From: Deltaproteobacteria bacterium
Lineage (GTDB): Bacteria > Myxococcota_A > UBA9042
Direction of reading: 5' to 3'
NCBI GenBank assembly: GCA_016218865.1
Contig: JACRCU010000104.1
Span: 1 to 34,401, forward strand
Length of the DNA stretch: 34,401 nucleotides
Made by a program: the position numbers and the translations under genes. Positions 1 to 9,367 of the stretch are shown piece after piece. Under the pieces are notes generated by a model. That model made no database searches, was not told where the DNA came from, and worked only from the letters and a program-made list of their open reading frames with translations. The first letter of the stretch is position 1; every line of letters starts with the position of its first letter.

Positions 1-51
1 AGGATCCAAAGTCCCGCTGCCATGAAGGGCAGTTGCCGGATGCTGCGTGTC

Positions 52-83
52 AAAAAACCTTGAGGTCGCGAAAAAATTTCGCG
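52..83 (-). terminator. Possible weak terminator after xseA
   Basis: Read on the minus strand, a perfect 7-bp inverted repeat (CGCGAAA / TTTCGCG, 3-nt loop, positions 83-67) is followed nine bases later by a run of six T (57-52). It lies just past the xseA stop codon. The stem is AT-rich at its top and the T run is displaced, so this is only a candidate. Bases 1-51 show nothing I can name. Confidence 0.3.
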
Positions 84-109
84 TCGCCGTTTTCGTCCCG
101 TCCTGTCGG

Positions 110-1456
110 CTAATCCCGCGGCTCGACCAGAGTGACCGCCGCACCAAAACGCCCGTCGCGCAGCAGCACCTGCACCTGGTCGCCCACCGCCACGCCGCCA
201 ATGCCCGCCACCGCCGGACCGTCGGCCCGCCGCACAATCGCGTAGCCGCGCTCCAGGGCCGCGGTGGGACTCAGCACCGCCAGCACGTCGCGCCGCCGCT
301 GCCACCACTGCCGGCGCTGGCTCAGCATGGCCCGGCCGGCGGTCAACAGCCGCTGGTGCTGGGCCTCCAACTGGCGCCGCTGCCCCGCCAATTTGCGCAG
401 CGGGTGCGCGATCTGCAGCCGCGACCGCAGCCGTTCGAGCTTGCGCCGCTCGCCGTCCAGCTGCCGCGTCAGGGCCCGCGCCAAGCGCTGCTGCAGGTCA
501 TCCAGCTGCACCGACCGCATCGCCGTCACCGCGTCGCCGCTGCCCAGCCGTGCCTTCAACTGCTGCAAGTGCCGCCGATCACTGCCCAACTGCCGTTGCA
601 CGCTCTGGGCCGCCCGCCGCTGCCACTGCACCAGCCAGGCCACCAGATCGGCGTGGCGCGGCACCACCATTTCGGCCGCCGCGGTCGGGGTCGGCGCGCG
701 GCTGTCGGCGGCCAGGTCGGTCAAAAGCGTGTCGATCTCGTGGCCCACCGCGCTGACGATGGGGGTCTTGCAGGCCGCCACCGCCCGCACCGCCGCTTCT
801 TCGTTGAAGGCCCACAGGTCTTCGGCGCTGCCGCCGCCGCGGCCCACCACGATGACGTCGGCCCAGCCCAGCTGGTCGATGAATTCGATACCGGCCGCGA
901 TCGACGCCGCCGCGCCCTCGCCCTGGACCTTGACCGGCACCACCAGCACCCGCACCGGGCAGCGCTGGCGCAGGATCCGCAGCATGTCGGCCACGGCCGC
1001 GCCGGTGGGCGAGGTGACCAGCGCCACGGTCTTGGGCAGGTACGGCAGCGGCTTTTTGCGGGCGGGGTCGAAAAGCCCCTGGGCGTTCAGCTTTTCTTTC
1101 AGCTGTTGCAGCGCCAGCCACTGCGCGCCCTGGCCGGCCGGCTCCACGTTCTGGGCGATGAGCGCGTAGGCGCCGCCGGGCACCCACACGTCGATGCGCC
1201 CCGTGACGACCATCTGCTGGCCCTCGCGCGGCAGGTGGCGCAGGCGGGCCGCCACGGTCTTCCAAAGCCGCACAGAGAGCTTGCTGCCGGCGTCCTTCAG
1301 GTCGAAGTAGTAGTGGCCGGCCGAGATCGAGATGCGGCTGACCTCGCCCTGCACCCGCACCGCCGGCATGGGCGACAAAAGGCCGCGAATTTGCTCGTTG
1401 ACCGCGGTCACCGTCAGGGCGGTGGACGGCGGCGCAGCTTCGTCGTTCCAGGCCAT
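110..1456 (-). CDS. xseA: Exodeoxyribonuclease VII large subunit
   Basis: This is the catalytic large subunit of exonuclease VII, a cytoplasmic nuclease that degrades single-stranded DNA from either end and works with several copies of XseB. The 448 residues match the usual family length. An N-terminal OB fold (about residues 15-108) is followed by the catalytic core, with the family motifs VVGRGGGSAEDLWAFNEE (203-220), SAVGHEID (235-242) and SRAPTPTAAAE (252-262). A long charged, coiled-coil-like region fills the C-terminal half. The ATG start is supported by an AAAGGA Shine-Dalgarno sequence six bases upstream. It is the last gene of a minus-strand run, 15 bp after the DUF1287-like gene. 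No xseB-like frame is visible in the 109 bp left before the window edge, although xseB commonly follows xseA. Identification is secure. Confidence 0.96.
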   Translation of the reverse strand: MAWNDEAAPPSTALTVTAVNEQIRGLLSPMPAVRVQGEVSRISISAGHYYFDLKDAGSKLSVRLWKTVAARLRHLPREGQQMVVTGRIDVWVPGGAYALIAQNVEPAGQGAQWLALQQLKEKLNAQGLFDPARKKPLPYLPKTVALVTSPTGAAVADMLRILRQRCPVRVLVVPVKVQGEGAAASIAAGIEFIDQLGWADVIVVGRGGGSAEDLWAFNEEAAVRAVAACKTPIVSAVGHEIDTLLTDLAADSRAPTPTAAAEMVVPRHADLVAWLVQWQRRAAQSVQRQLGSDRRHLQQLKARLGSGDAVTAMRSVQLDDLQQRLARALTRQLDGERRKLERLRSRLQIAHPLRKLAGQRRQLEAQHQRLLTAGRAMLSQRRQWWQRRRDVLAVLSPTAALERGYAIVRRADGPAVAGIGGVAVGDQVQVLLRDGRFGAAVTLVEPRD

Positions 1457-1471
1457 GCGGATCCTTTGGAG

Positions 1472-2401
1472 CTACAAGGTAGTGCCAATCGGCCCGCGAC
1501 CCGCGCCCAGATCCAGCGCCTGGCGGATGTGCTCCAGGTGGGCGGCGGTCAGGCGGAAGTGGTGCAGCAGGTTGTAATTGCCGCGGATCGGCAGCTCGCG
1601 CGGCGCGTGGTCGGCCGGGTCCAGGACCAGGATCTGCGGGTTGCCCGCCTCGTCGGCCACGTCGGACACCACCGCCGCCAGTTGCCGCTGCGAGCCGCGC
1701 TTGCGCTGCACGACCACGATGTCGCCGGCCTCGAAGCTGCTCGCCGGCTCCACGGCCACCTTCTCGGCAAAAGTGCCCAGGAACACCAGCAGGTTGTCGG
1801 TCGTCCAGGTGCGGCGGCGCTCGTCCAGCGTGGGCGCCGGCTTGCTGGCCAGCCCGTAGGCCTGCGGGTTGCGCGTCCGGTGCCGCACCAGCGCCGACTT
1901 GAGCGACAGGTTGCCGGCCAGGGCGCGCTCTAGCAGGTCCAGGTGGCTGCCCGAATTGGCGCGCGGATCGTCGACCGAGTAGGTGGTAGGCGTCACCTTG
2001 CGGCCCAGGTGGTCGCGGGCGGTGGCCAGAAGTTGCTGGGCGACCGTCTCGACTTTGGCCTCGTTGCGCGGCCGGGACTTGCTCGCGGGCTCGCCGGGAG
2101 TCGCCACCGGCGCGGGACCGGGCACCGCGGGACCGCTGCCGACCGCCGCCGCGAGCGCATTCGCCGGCACCGCGCCGACCTTGGCTTCTTCGACGTGGCC
2201 GACGCCGATGTGGGTCGCCGCCCCCAGGTCGCGGCCGATCACCCGCACGCCCATGTACGCCACCGCCGCCGCCAGCAGCGCCAGCAGCACGGTCGAGTGG
2301 TTCCAGCTCAGCTTGCGCCGCCGCTGGCCACCCAACACGGGTCGCGATCGATCCTGGTGGAGCCGCACCATCGGGGTGGTCTGCCTTGGCAGCGCCCGCA
2401 T
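1472..2401 (-). CDS. Membrane-anchored DUF1287-like protein
   Basis: This protein has a basic N-terminus, one hydrophobic segment (about residues 35-52), a Pro/Ala-rich linker and a globular C-terminal domain, so the bulk is probably periplasmic. The C-terminal half contains RRTWTTDNLLVFLGTFAEKV, then SFEAGDIVVVQ, AAVVSD and a closing YNLLHHFRL. This order recalls DUF1287 proteins (E. coli YijF type: an RRVPNL-like stretch, GDIV, HIGIVSD, GHYR). The N-terminal CTDV motif of that family is not evident, so it is a divergent member or a look-alike. The function is unknown. Three in-frame starts are possible: TTG at 2410, ATG at 2401 and ATG at 2371. None has a convincing ribosome binding site, and I give the first ATG. 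It is probably cotranscribed with xseA, 15 bp downstream. A 117-bp gap (2411-2527) separates it from trmFO. Confidence 0.6.
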   Translation of the reverse strand: MRALPRQTTPMVRLHQDRSRPVLGGQRRRKLSWNHSTVLLALLAAAVAYMGVRVIGRDLGAATHIGVGHVEEAKVGAVPANALAAAVGSGPAVPGPAPVATPGEPASKSRPRNEAKVETVAQQLLATARDHLGRKVTPTTYSVDDPRANSGSHLDLLERALAGNLSLKSALVRHRTRNPQAYGLASKPAPTLDERRRTWTTDNLLVFLGTFAEKVAVEPASSFEAGDIVVVQRKRGSQRQLAAVVSDVADEAGNPQILVLDPADHAPRELPIRGNYNLLHHFRLTAAHLEHIRQALDLGAGRGPIGTTL

Positions 2402-2527
2402 AGCGCCCAAGGGCGCGCTCGTACCCAGAGCCTGGGGCGTGCTGCGCTGGCGAGGTACGGCGCAGGGGCCCGGCCCGTCAAGGCGTAGATTGTAACTGAT
2501 GGGGATGACGTGACTTTGAAAAAGCCC

Positions 2528-3946
<1,419 letters not shown>

Positions 3947-3949
3947 TTG

Positions 3950-4765
3950 TCATTTTCCTAGGATCGCGGAGTCGAAGTGCGCGACGATCGGACAGTGGTC
4001 CGAGCCCAGCACATGCGCATCGATGCGCGCATCGCGCAAGTGGGGCGCCGCCGCCGGCGAGCACAGCGCCAGGTCGATGCGCCAGCCGATGTTCTTCTGC
4101 CGCACGCCAAAGCGCTGCGACCACCAGCTGTAGGCGCCGGTCGCCGCCGGGTGCACGCGCCGGAAGGTGTCGGTCCAGCCGGCCGCCAGCCAGCGCTCGA
4201 CCTCGGCGCACTCGACCGGCAAGAACCCCGACGTCTCGCGGTTTTCCTTGGGCCGGGCCAGGTCGATGGGCTGTGGCGCGGTGTTCCAGTCGCCCAGCAC
4301 CGCCACCGGGTGGCCCGCGGCGATCTTCTCGGCCGCCAGGTCAAAAAGCCGCTGATAGAACGCCAGCTTGTAGGGCACGCGGTCGTTGCTGCGCTTGCCG
4401 TTCGGCAGGGTCGCGCCGTTGCCGTTGGGGAAGTAGGCCGACACCACCCACAAGTCGCCGAAGCGGGCCCACAACACCCGACCTTCGCAGTCGAATTCGG
4501 GGCGGTCCAGGCCGATGCGCAGCTCGTCCCAGCGCTGGCGGGCGTAGATGGAGACGCCGCTGTAGCCGGCCTTGTCGGCGGCGACGAAGGCGGTGTGCCA
4601 GCCGGCCGGTTCGCGCACCTCGGCGGGCAATTGCTCGGGCTTGGCGCGCACTTCTTGCAGGCAGACCACGTCGGCGTCGCAGGCGTGCAGCCAGGCGGCA
4701 AAGCCCTTGTCGCTGCAAGCGCGCAGCCCATTTACGTTCCACGATGTCAGGGTCAGATTCGGCAT
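3950..4765 (-). CDS. xth: Exodeoxyribonuclease III
   Basis: This is an AP endonuclease and 3'-5' exonuclease of base excision repair in the exonuclease III family. From the ATG at 4765 the protein has 271 residues, close to E. coli XthA. The exonuclease-endonuclease-phosphatase fold motifs are in order: SWNVNGLRA (N10), VVCLQEVRA (E38), YSGVSIYAR (69-76), a Tyr at 111, GDWNTAP (D159, N161) and the terminal GSDHCPI (D256, H257). An in-frame GTG 21 bp upstream (4786) lies between the predicted -10 element and the ATG and would add seven non-conserved residues. The ATG at 4765 fits the family N-terminus. No Shine-Dalgarno sequence precedes it, and the predicted transcription start is within a few bases, so the message may be leaderless. 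It heads the minus-strand run xth-trmFO-DUF1287-xseA. Confidence 0.95.
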   Translation of the reverse strand: MPNLTLTSWNVNGLRACSDKGFAAWLHACDADVVCLQEVRAKPEQLPAEVREPAGWHTAFVAADKAGYSGVSIYARQRWDELRIGLDRPEFDCEGRVLWARFGDLWVVSAYFPNGNGATLPNGKRSNDRVPYKLAFYQRLFDLAAEKIAAGHPVAVLGDWNTAPQPIDLARPKENRETSGFLPVECAEVERWLAAGWTDTFRRVHPAATGAYSWWSQRFGVRQKNIGWRIDLALCSPAAAPHLRDARIDAHVLGSDHCPIVAHFDSAILGK

Positions 4766-4773
4766 GGCGGCGC

Positions 4774-4802
4774 AAGCTAGTCGCACCGCCAGCGGATTTC
4801 AA
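4774..4802 (-). promoter_or_regulatory. Predicted sigma-70-type promoter for xth
   Basis: On the minus strand, TTGAAA (4802-4797) and TAGCTT (4779-4774) are separated by exactly 17 bp. The transcript would start near 4767, almost at the xth ATG (4765). This agrees with the absence of a ribosome binding site there. Confidence 0.5.
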
Positions 4803-4921
4803 CCTTTGTGCGGCAACTGCCGGCCGCGTGTCGGGGAGCTTGCCGCGTCTGCCCCTTGCTGCCATGCTCCGCCGGTCCGGCGCTCGCCCCCCTGGCGCCC
4901 GGAGCCCCTTTGCGAGGCCGC

Positions 4922-7654
4922 ATGCTGCGCTATCTGGTTCCGCTGCTGTTGCTCCTGACCGGCACCACAGGTCTGGTCTACGAAGTGGTGATGGGGCGGC
5001 TGCTGTCGCTGCACCTGGGCTCGTCGGGGGCCTCGCAAGCCGTGACGCTGGCTACCTTTTTGGGCGGCATGGCTCTGGGCGCGGCGCTCGCCGATGGTCC
5101 CGGGCGGCGGCTGGTGCAGCGCCTGGGCCGGCCGCTCGACGCCTACGCGGCGCTCGAAGGCTTCATCGGCCTGTGGGCGCTGGCGTTTCCCTTTGTATCC
5201 GCCGTGGGTTTCGACCTGTTCGTGTCTGTGGCGGGCGGGCTCGACCCCGCGGGCGCCGCGACCACCGTGGCCAAGCTGGTGCTGGCGGCGGCGCTGATCC
5301 TGCCCCTGACTACCGCGATGGGCGCGACGTTGCCGGTGCTGGCGGCGGGCGTGCAGCGGGCCGACGCCGAGCACGGCGTGCAGCTGGTGTCGCGCTACTA
5401 CGTGGTCAACGCCACCGGTGCCACCCTGGGCGCCGCGCTGGCCGGTTTCGTACTGCTCGAGGCCCTGGGTCTGTACCAACCGCTGTACTTGGGCGGCGCC
5501 GTGAACCTGCTCGTCGCCGCGGTGGCGCTGGTGGGGGCGCGCCGCTGGTCCGCGACTGCTCCGGTGCCCGCCGTGGCCACCGAGGGTGCGGAAACTCCGC
5601 CCAGCGACGTGGCGCCGCCCTGGGACCTGATCGTCGCCGCCTTCGCCACCGGTTTCGTGGCCCTGTGCGCCGAAGTGCTGTGGACGCGGCTGGTCGGGTT
5701 GGTGCTCGGCTCGTCGGTGTATGCGTTCTCGTTCATGCTGGTGGTGTCGATCTTCGGGATCTCGCTGGGCAGCGGCGTGGCGGCGGCGCTGATCGGTCGG
5801 GGTGCCAACCCGTCGCGGGTCCTGTCGTTTTCCCAGGCCGGCGCGGCGGCCGCGGCGACCCTGCTGCTGGTGCGCCTGGACGCCCTGCCGGTCGAGCTGG
5901 CCGAGCTGCGCGTCGCCCTGCCGGCACAGATCGACATGTACCCCACCTGGCTGCTGCAGTCGTTCGGCTGGGTGGCGCTGCACTTGCTGCCGGCGGCGGC
6001 GTGCCTGGGCGCCTCGTTTCCGGCACTTCTGGCCGCAGCGCGCGCCCGCGGGGCCAGCACCGATCGCGCCACGGCGCGCATCCTCTCGGCCAACACCATC
6101 GGCAACTTGCTGGGATCCTTGGGCTGCGGCTTCGTGCTGATGCCGGCCCTCGGCATCGAGGGCGCGATGATGCTGGGGGTGGTGCTGTCGCTGGCGGTGG
6201 CGGTGCTGACCATGCCGCGGCCGCGGTTGATGCTCGATGTGGCGGTGCCGGGCGTGACGGCGCTCACGGCTGGCCTGCTGCTGGTGGTGGCGGCGCCCGA
6301 CGGTTTCACCTTGACGGCCGGCCTGTTTCGCCTCCGCGACAAGCAGCCCGAGCAGATCCGCCCGCACCTGGCCGCGCTGCGCAAGCACCTGCGGGTGGTG
6401 TTCCGCCACGACGGCAAGGACGCCACCATCACCGTCAACAGCACGGCCGACGGCTACATGAGCCTGCGCACCAACGGCAAAAGCGACGGCGGCACCTCGG
6501 CGGACATGCTGACGCAGATCTACTCGGGTTTCCTGGGGTTGCTGCATCGGCCGCAGGCGACCAAGGCCTTCGTGGTGGGCTTCGGCACCGGCCAGACTGT
6601 GACGGCGCTGGCCGCCCACCCGCAGGTCGAGGTGCTCTGCGCCGAACTGTCGCCGGCGGTGGTGGACGCGGCAGTCCTGTTTGCCGACGCGAACTTGCGG
6701 GTGTACGAGAACCCGCGCGTGCGCATCCAGGTCGCCGATGCCCGCGAGGTCCTGCGCACGCTGCCCGACCACAGCCTGGACATCATCGCCAGCGAGCCGT
6801 CGAACCCCTGGCTGGCGGGCGTGGCCGACCTGTTCACCCAAGAGGCTTTTGCCCGTATCCATCAGAAGTTGCGCCCCGGCGGCGTGCTGGTGCAGTGGCT
6901 GCAGTCGTACGAGACCAGCGACGACGTGGTCAAGCGCATCGTCTGCACCCTGCAGAGCGTGTTCCCGCACGTGGCGATCTACCGCCTGACCTCGGGCGAT
7001 TTGGGGCTGGTGGCCTCCGATCAGCCGCTGACCATCGACTTCGACAAGGCCCAGGCGCTGCTCGCCCATCCCGAGGTGCAGAAGCTGTTCGACACCCTGA
7101 AGCGCCCGGATCTGCCCAGGACCATGGACGAAGTGCTGTTCGGCCAGCTGTGTGGCGCGCGCACGGTGCAGGCGCTGTGCCAGGGTTTTGCCGACCCGCT
7201 GCGCGAAGAGCGTCCACAGATCGAGTACCGCGCGCCCCGCGACTTCTTTGCCGCGGCCTCGGCCAAGCGGATCGTCCGCCGCCTGGACACGCGCTGCGGC
7301 CCCGATCCCGCCGCCCTGGGCGACACCGATCTGGTGCGCTGGCTGGCGTTGCACCCCATGGACGAGGAGCGCAAGGCCGCGCTGTTCAAGCACATCAAGG
7401 CTGTGAACCATCCCTCCGACACCTCGCTCGGCGGCTCCCTGGTCGAGCCGGCCAAGCTGCCCAAGGCCCTGCGCAAGGATCTGGAAGGGCTGCAACCGTT
7501 CGCCGATGCGCCGGCCGAGAAGCGCCAGGCCACCTGCGCCCAGCTGAAGAAGACCGCCGAGTGGCTGATGAACCAGCCCTACACCATCCTGGGACCCGCC
7601 AGCCGCGACCCCGTCGCCCAGGGCTGGGCCGAGGGCTGCAAGAAGCTGCAATAG
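4922..7654 (+). CDS. Fused MFS-like transporter / spermidine synthase-like protein
   Basis: This 910-residue membrane protein belongs to the fused MFS/spermidine synthase type. The first 500 or so residues contain many hydrophobic helices in two blocks split by a linker, beginning with LTGTTGLVYEVVMGRLLSLH, a signature of the family N-terminus. A soluble domain follows with the spermidine-synthase-type Rossmann motif VVGFGTGQT (551-559), an acidic residue after the next strand (VLCAELSP), VADAREVL, and the family hallmark SEPSNPWLAGVADLFTQEAF starting near residue 624. About 200 further C-terminal residues are not recognised. Whether such proteins make polyamines is unproven. The ATG at 4922 (GAGG seven bases upstream) is preferred over the in-frame ATG at 4808, because residues added by the latter are unlike the family. 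It is divergent from xth, and a gene for an FAD protein follows after 21 bp. Confidence 0.85.
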   Translation: MLRYLVPLLLLLTGTTGLVYEVVMGRLLSLHLGSSGASQAVTLATFLGGMALGAALADGPGRRLVQRLGRPLDAYAALEGFIGLWALAFPFVSAVGFDLFVSVAGGLDPAGAATTVAKLVLAAALILPLTTAMGATLPVLAAGVQRADAEHGVQLVSRYYVVNATGATLGAALAGFVLLEALGLYQPLYLGGAVNLLVAAVALVGARRWSATAPVPAVATEGAETPPSDVAPPWDLIVAAFATGFVALCAEVLWTRLVGLVLGSSVYAFSFMLVVSIFGISLGSGVAAALIGRGANPSRVLSFSQAGAAAAATLLLVRLDALPVELAELRVALPAQIDMYPTWLLQSFGWVALHLLPAAACLGASFPALLAAARARGASTDRATARILSANTIGNLLGSLGCGFVLMPALGIEGAMMLGVVLSLAVAVLTMPRPRLMLDVAVPGVTALTAGLLLVVAAPDGFTLTAGLFRLRDKQPEQIRPHLAALRKHLRVVFRHDGKDATITVNSTADGYMSLRTNGKSDGGTSADMLTQIYSGFLGLLHRPQATKAFVVGFGTGQTVTALAAHPQVEVLCAELSPAVVDAAVLFADANLRVYENPRVRIQVADAREVLRTLPDHSLDIIASEPSNPWLAGVADLFTQEAFARIHQKLRPGGVLVQWLQSYETSDDVVKRIVCTLQSVFPHVAIYRLTSGDLGLVASDQPLTIDFDKAQALLAHPEVQKLFDTLKRPDLPRTMDEVLFGQLCGARTVQALCQGFADPLREERPQIEYRAPRDFFAAASAKRIVRRLDTRCGPDPAALGDTDLVRWLALHPMDEERKAALFKHIKAVNHPSDTSLGGSLVEPAKLPKALRKDLEGLQPFADAPAEKRQATCAQLKKTAEWLMNQPYTILGPASRDPVAQGWAEGCKKLQ

Positions 7655-7675
7655 CTAGAAAGTATTGGACTCGTC

Positions 7676-9367
7676 ATGCAAACCGTTGATGTGCGCCTGC
7701 CGGCCGAGCCGGGCGGACCCACCCCAGAGACCCACCCCGAGCTGCTGGCCCTGACTGCCGAGGCCCTGGGCCTGGCGCCTGCCGACCTGGGCTGCGTGGC
7801 CGTGCGCCGCCGCTCGCTCGACGTGCGCCGCCGCCGCGAGCCGGCCTGGGTGCTGCGGGTCGACGCGTTCCTGGCGGGCGAGACGCCGCCGGGCGACCAG
7901 CTGCCGCCGCTGGTCCGGCCGCGGCATCTGGCCAAGAAATCAAATGGTTTGCACCCGATCATCGTCGGCGCCGGGCCGGCCGGCCTGTTCGCGCTGCTGG
8001 CCTTTGCCGATGCCGGGATCGCCTGCACCCTCATCGACCGCGGCGGTCCGGTCGAGACCCGCAACCTGGCGGTGCGCGATCTGCGGGTGCACGGTCAACT
8101 CAACCCCGAGTCCAACCTGTGTTTTGGCGAGGGCGGCGCCGGCACCTACTCGGACGGCAAGCTCTACACCCGCAGCAAGCACCCGCGCGTCCGCGAGGTC
8201 TACGAGCGGCTGGTGGCGCTGGGCGCCGGCCGCGACATCCTGGTCCAGGCGCACCCGCACATCGGCACCAACCGCTTGATCAAGATGCTCAAGGTGTTGC
8301 GCGAGGCGATGCTGGAGGCGGGGCACACCTTGCACTTCGGCCGGCGCGTCGACGACCTGCTCATCGACACCACCACCAGCCCGGCCAGCGTGCACGGCGT
8401 GATCTTGGACGATGGCAGCGAAGTGCGCGGCGGTCCTGTGATTTTGGCGACCGGCCACTCGGCGCGCGACACCTACCGGATGCTGGCCGGTCACGGCGTG
8501 GCGATGGAGCGCAAGGACTTTGCCGTCGGCGCCCGCGTCGAGCACCCGCAAGCGCTGGTCGACAAGGTGCAACTCGGCCACCTGGCAGGCGATCCGGTGG
8601 TGGGCCCGGCCGAGTACTTCGTGGCCCAGACCGTGCCCGGCGGCCGCGGCGTCTACTCGTTCTGCATGTGCCCGGGCGGCTTCATCTTGCCGTCGCCGAC
8701 CACGCCCGGCTGCCTCAACGTCAACGGCATGTCCAACTCGAACCGCGGCAGCGGCTACGCCAACGCGGCCCTGGTCGCCCAACTCAAGGCCAGTGAATTC
8801 TACTTCGCCAAGCCGGGCGATCTGGACGGCGATCCCGAGTTCGGTGCCCACGTCGCCGGCGGCGCGCTGCTCGGCGTGGCCCTGCAAAACCGCTTGGAGA
8901 AAGCCTGCTTCGTCGCCGGCGGCCAGAACTACTCGGCCCCGGCTCAGTACCTGGGCGACTTTGCTCAAGGCCGCGACACGCCCGAGCTGCCGGCCCACTA
9001 CACCTATCGGCCGGGGCTGGTGCCCGGGCGCATCGACCAGCTGTTGCCGCCGCGGCTGGTGCGCGATCTGCAGCAGGGCGCCCGCCAGATCGACCGTCTG
9101 CAATTCCGCGGTTACCTGTCGCGCGAGGCGGTGATCGTCGGCGTGGAGACCACCACCTCCAGCCCGGTGCGGCTGATCCGCGGCGCCGATCGCCAGTCGG
9201 TGTCGCACGCCGGCCTGTATCCGTGCGCCGAAGGAGCGGGGTACGCCGGCGGCATCGTCAGCTCGGCGATCGACGGCCTGGAAGCGGCCGAGGCGATCCT
9301 GGCGGCGGCCGGTGTGGTCTCGCCCGTGGGCGCTAGCTCCGCCGCTGACGCTCGGTCCCTGGAGTAA
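7676..9367 (+). CDS. FAD-dependent dehydrogenase (COG2509-type)
   Basis: This 563-residue flavoprotein is of the uncharacterised FAD-dependent dehydrogenase type (COG2509; HI0933/GidA-like FAD fold). About 90 N-terminal residues precede the dinucleotide-binding motif IIVGAGPAGLFALLAFADAG (GxGxxG at 98-103). These are followed by an acidic end of strand two (LIDRG), then NLCFGEGGAGTYSDGKLYTR, a stretch conserved in this family, and a late glycine-rich LYPCAEGAGYAGGIVSSAIDG motif typical of the FAD-binding C-terminus. The substrate is unknown. It starts 21 bp after the spermidine-synthase-like gene and is probably cotranscribed with it, although the ribosome binding site is weak. Its last 35 bp overlap the 3' end of the convergent HD gene. 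The family assignment is confident, the reaction is not. Confidence 0.88.
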   Translation: MQTVDVRLPAEPGGPTPETHPELLALTAEALGLAPADLGCVAVRRRSLDVRRRREPAWVLRVDAFLAGETPPGDQLPPLVRPRHLAKKSNGLHPIIVGAGPAGLFALLAFADAGIACTLIDRGGPVETRNLAVRDLRVHGQLNPESNLCFGEGGAGTYSDGKLYTRSKHPRVREVYERLVALGAGRDILVQAHPHIGTNRLIKMLKVLREAMLEAGHTLHFGRRVDDLLIDTTTSPASVHGVILDDGSEVRGGPVILATGHSARDTYRMLAGHGVAMERKDFAVGARVEHPQALVDKVQLGHLAGDPVVGPAEYFVAQTVPGGRGVYSFCMCPGGFILPSPTTPGCLNVNGMSNSNRGSGYANAALVAQLKASEFYFAKPGDLDGDPEFGAHVAGGALLGVALQNRLEKACFVAGGQNYSAPAQYLGDFAQGRDTPELPAHYTYRPGLVPGRIDQLLPPRLVRDLQQGARQIDRLQFRGYLSREAVIVGVETTTSSPVRLIRGADRQSVSHAGLYPCAEGAGYAGGIVSSAIDGLEAAEAILAAAGVVSPVGASSAADARSLE

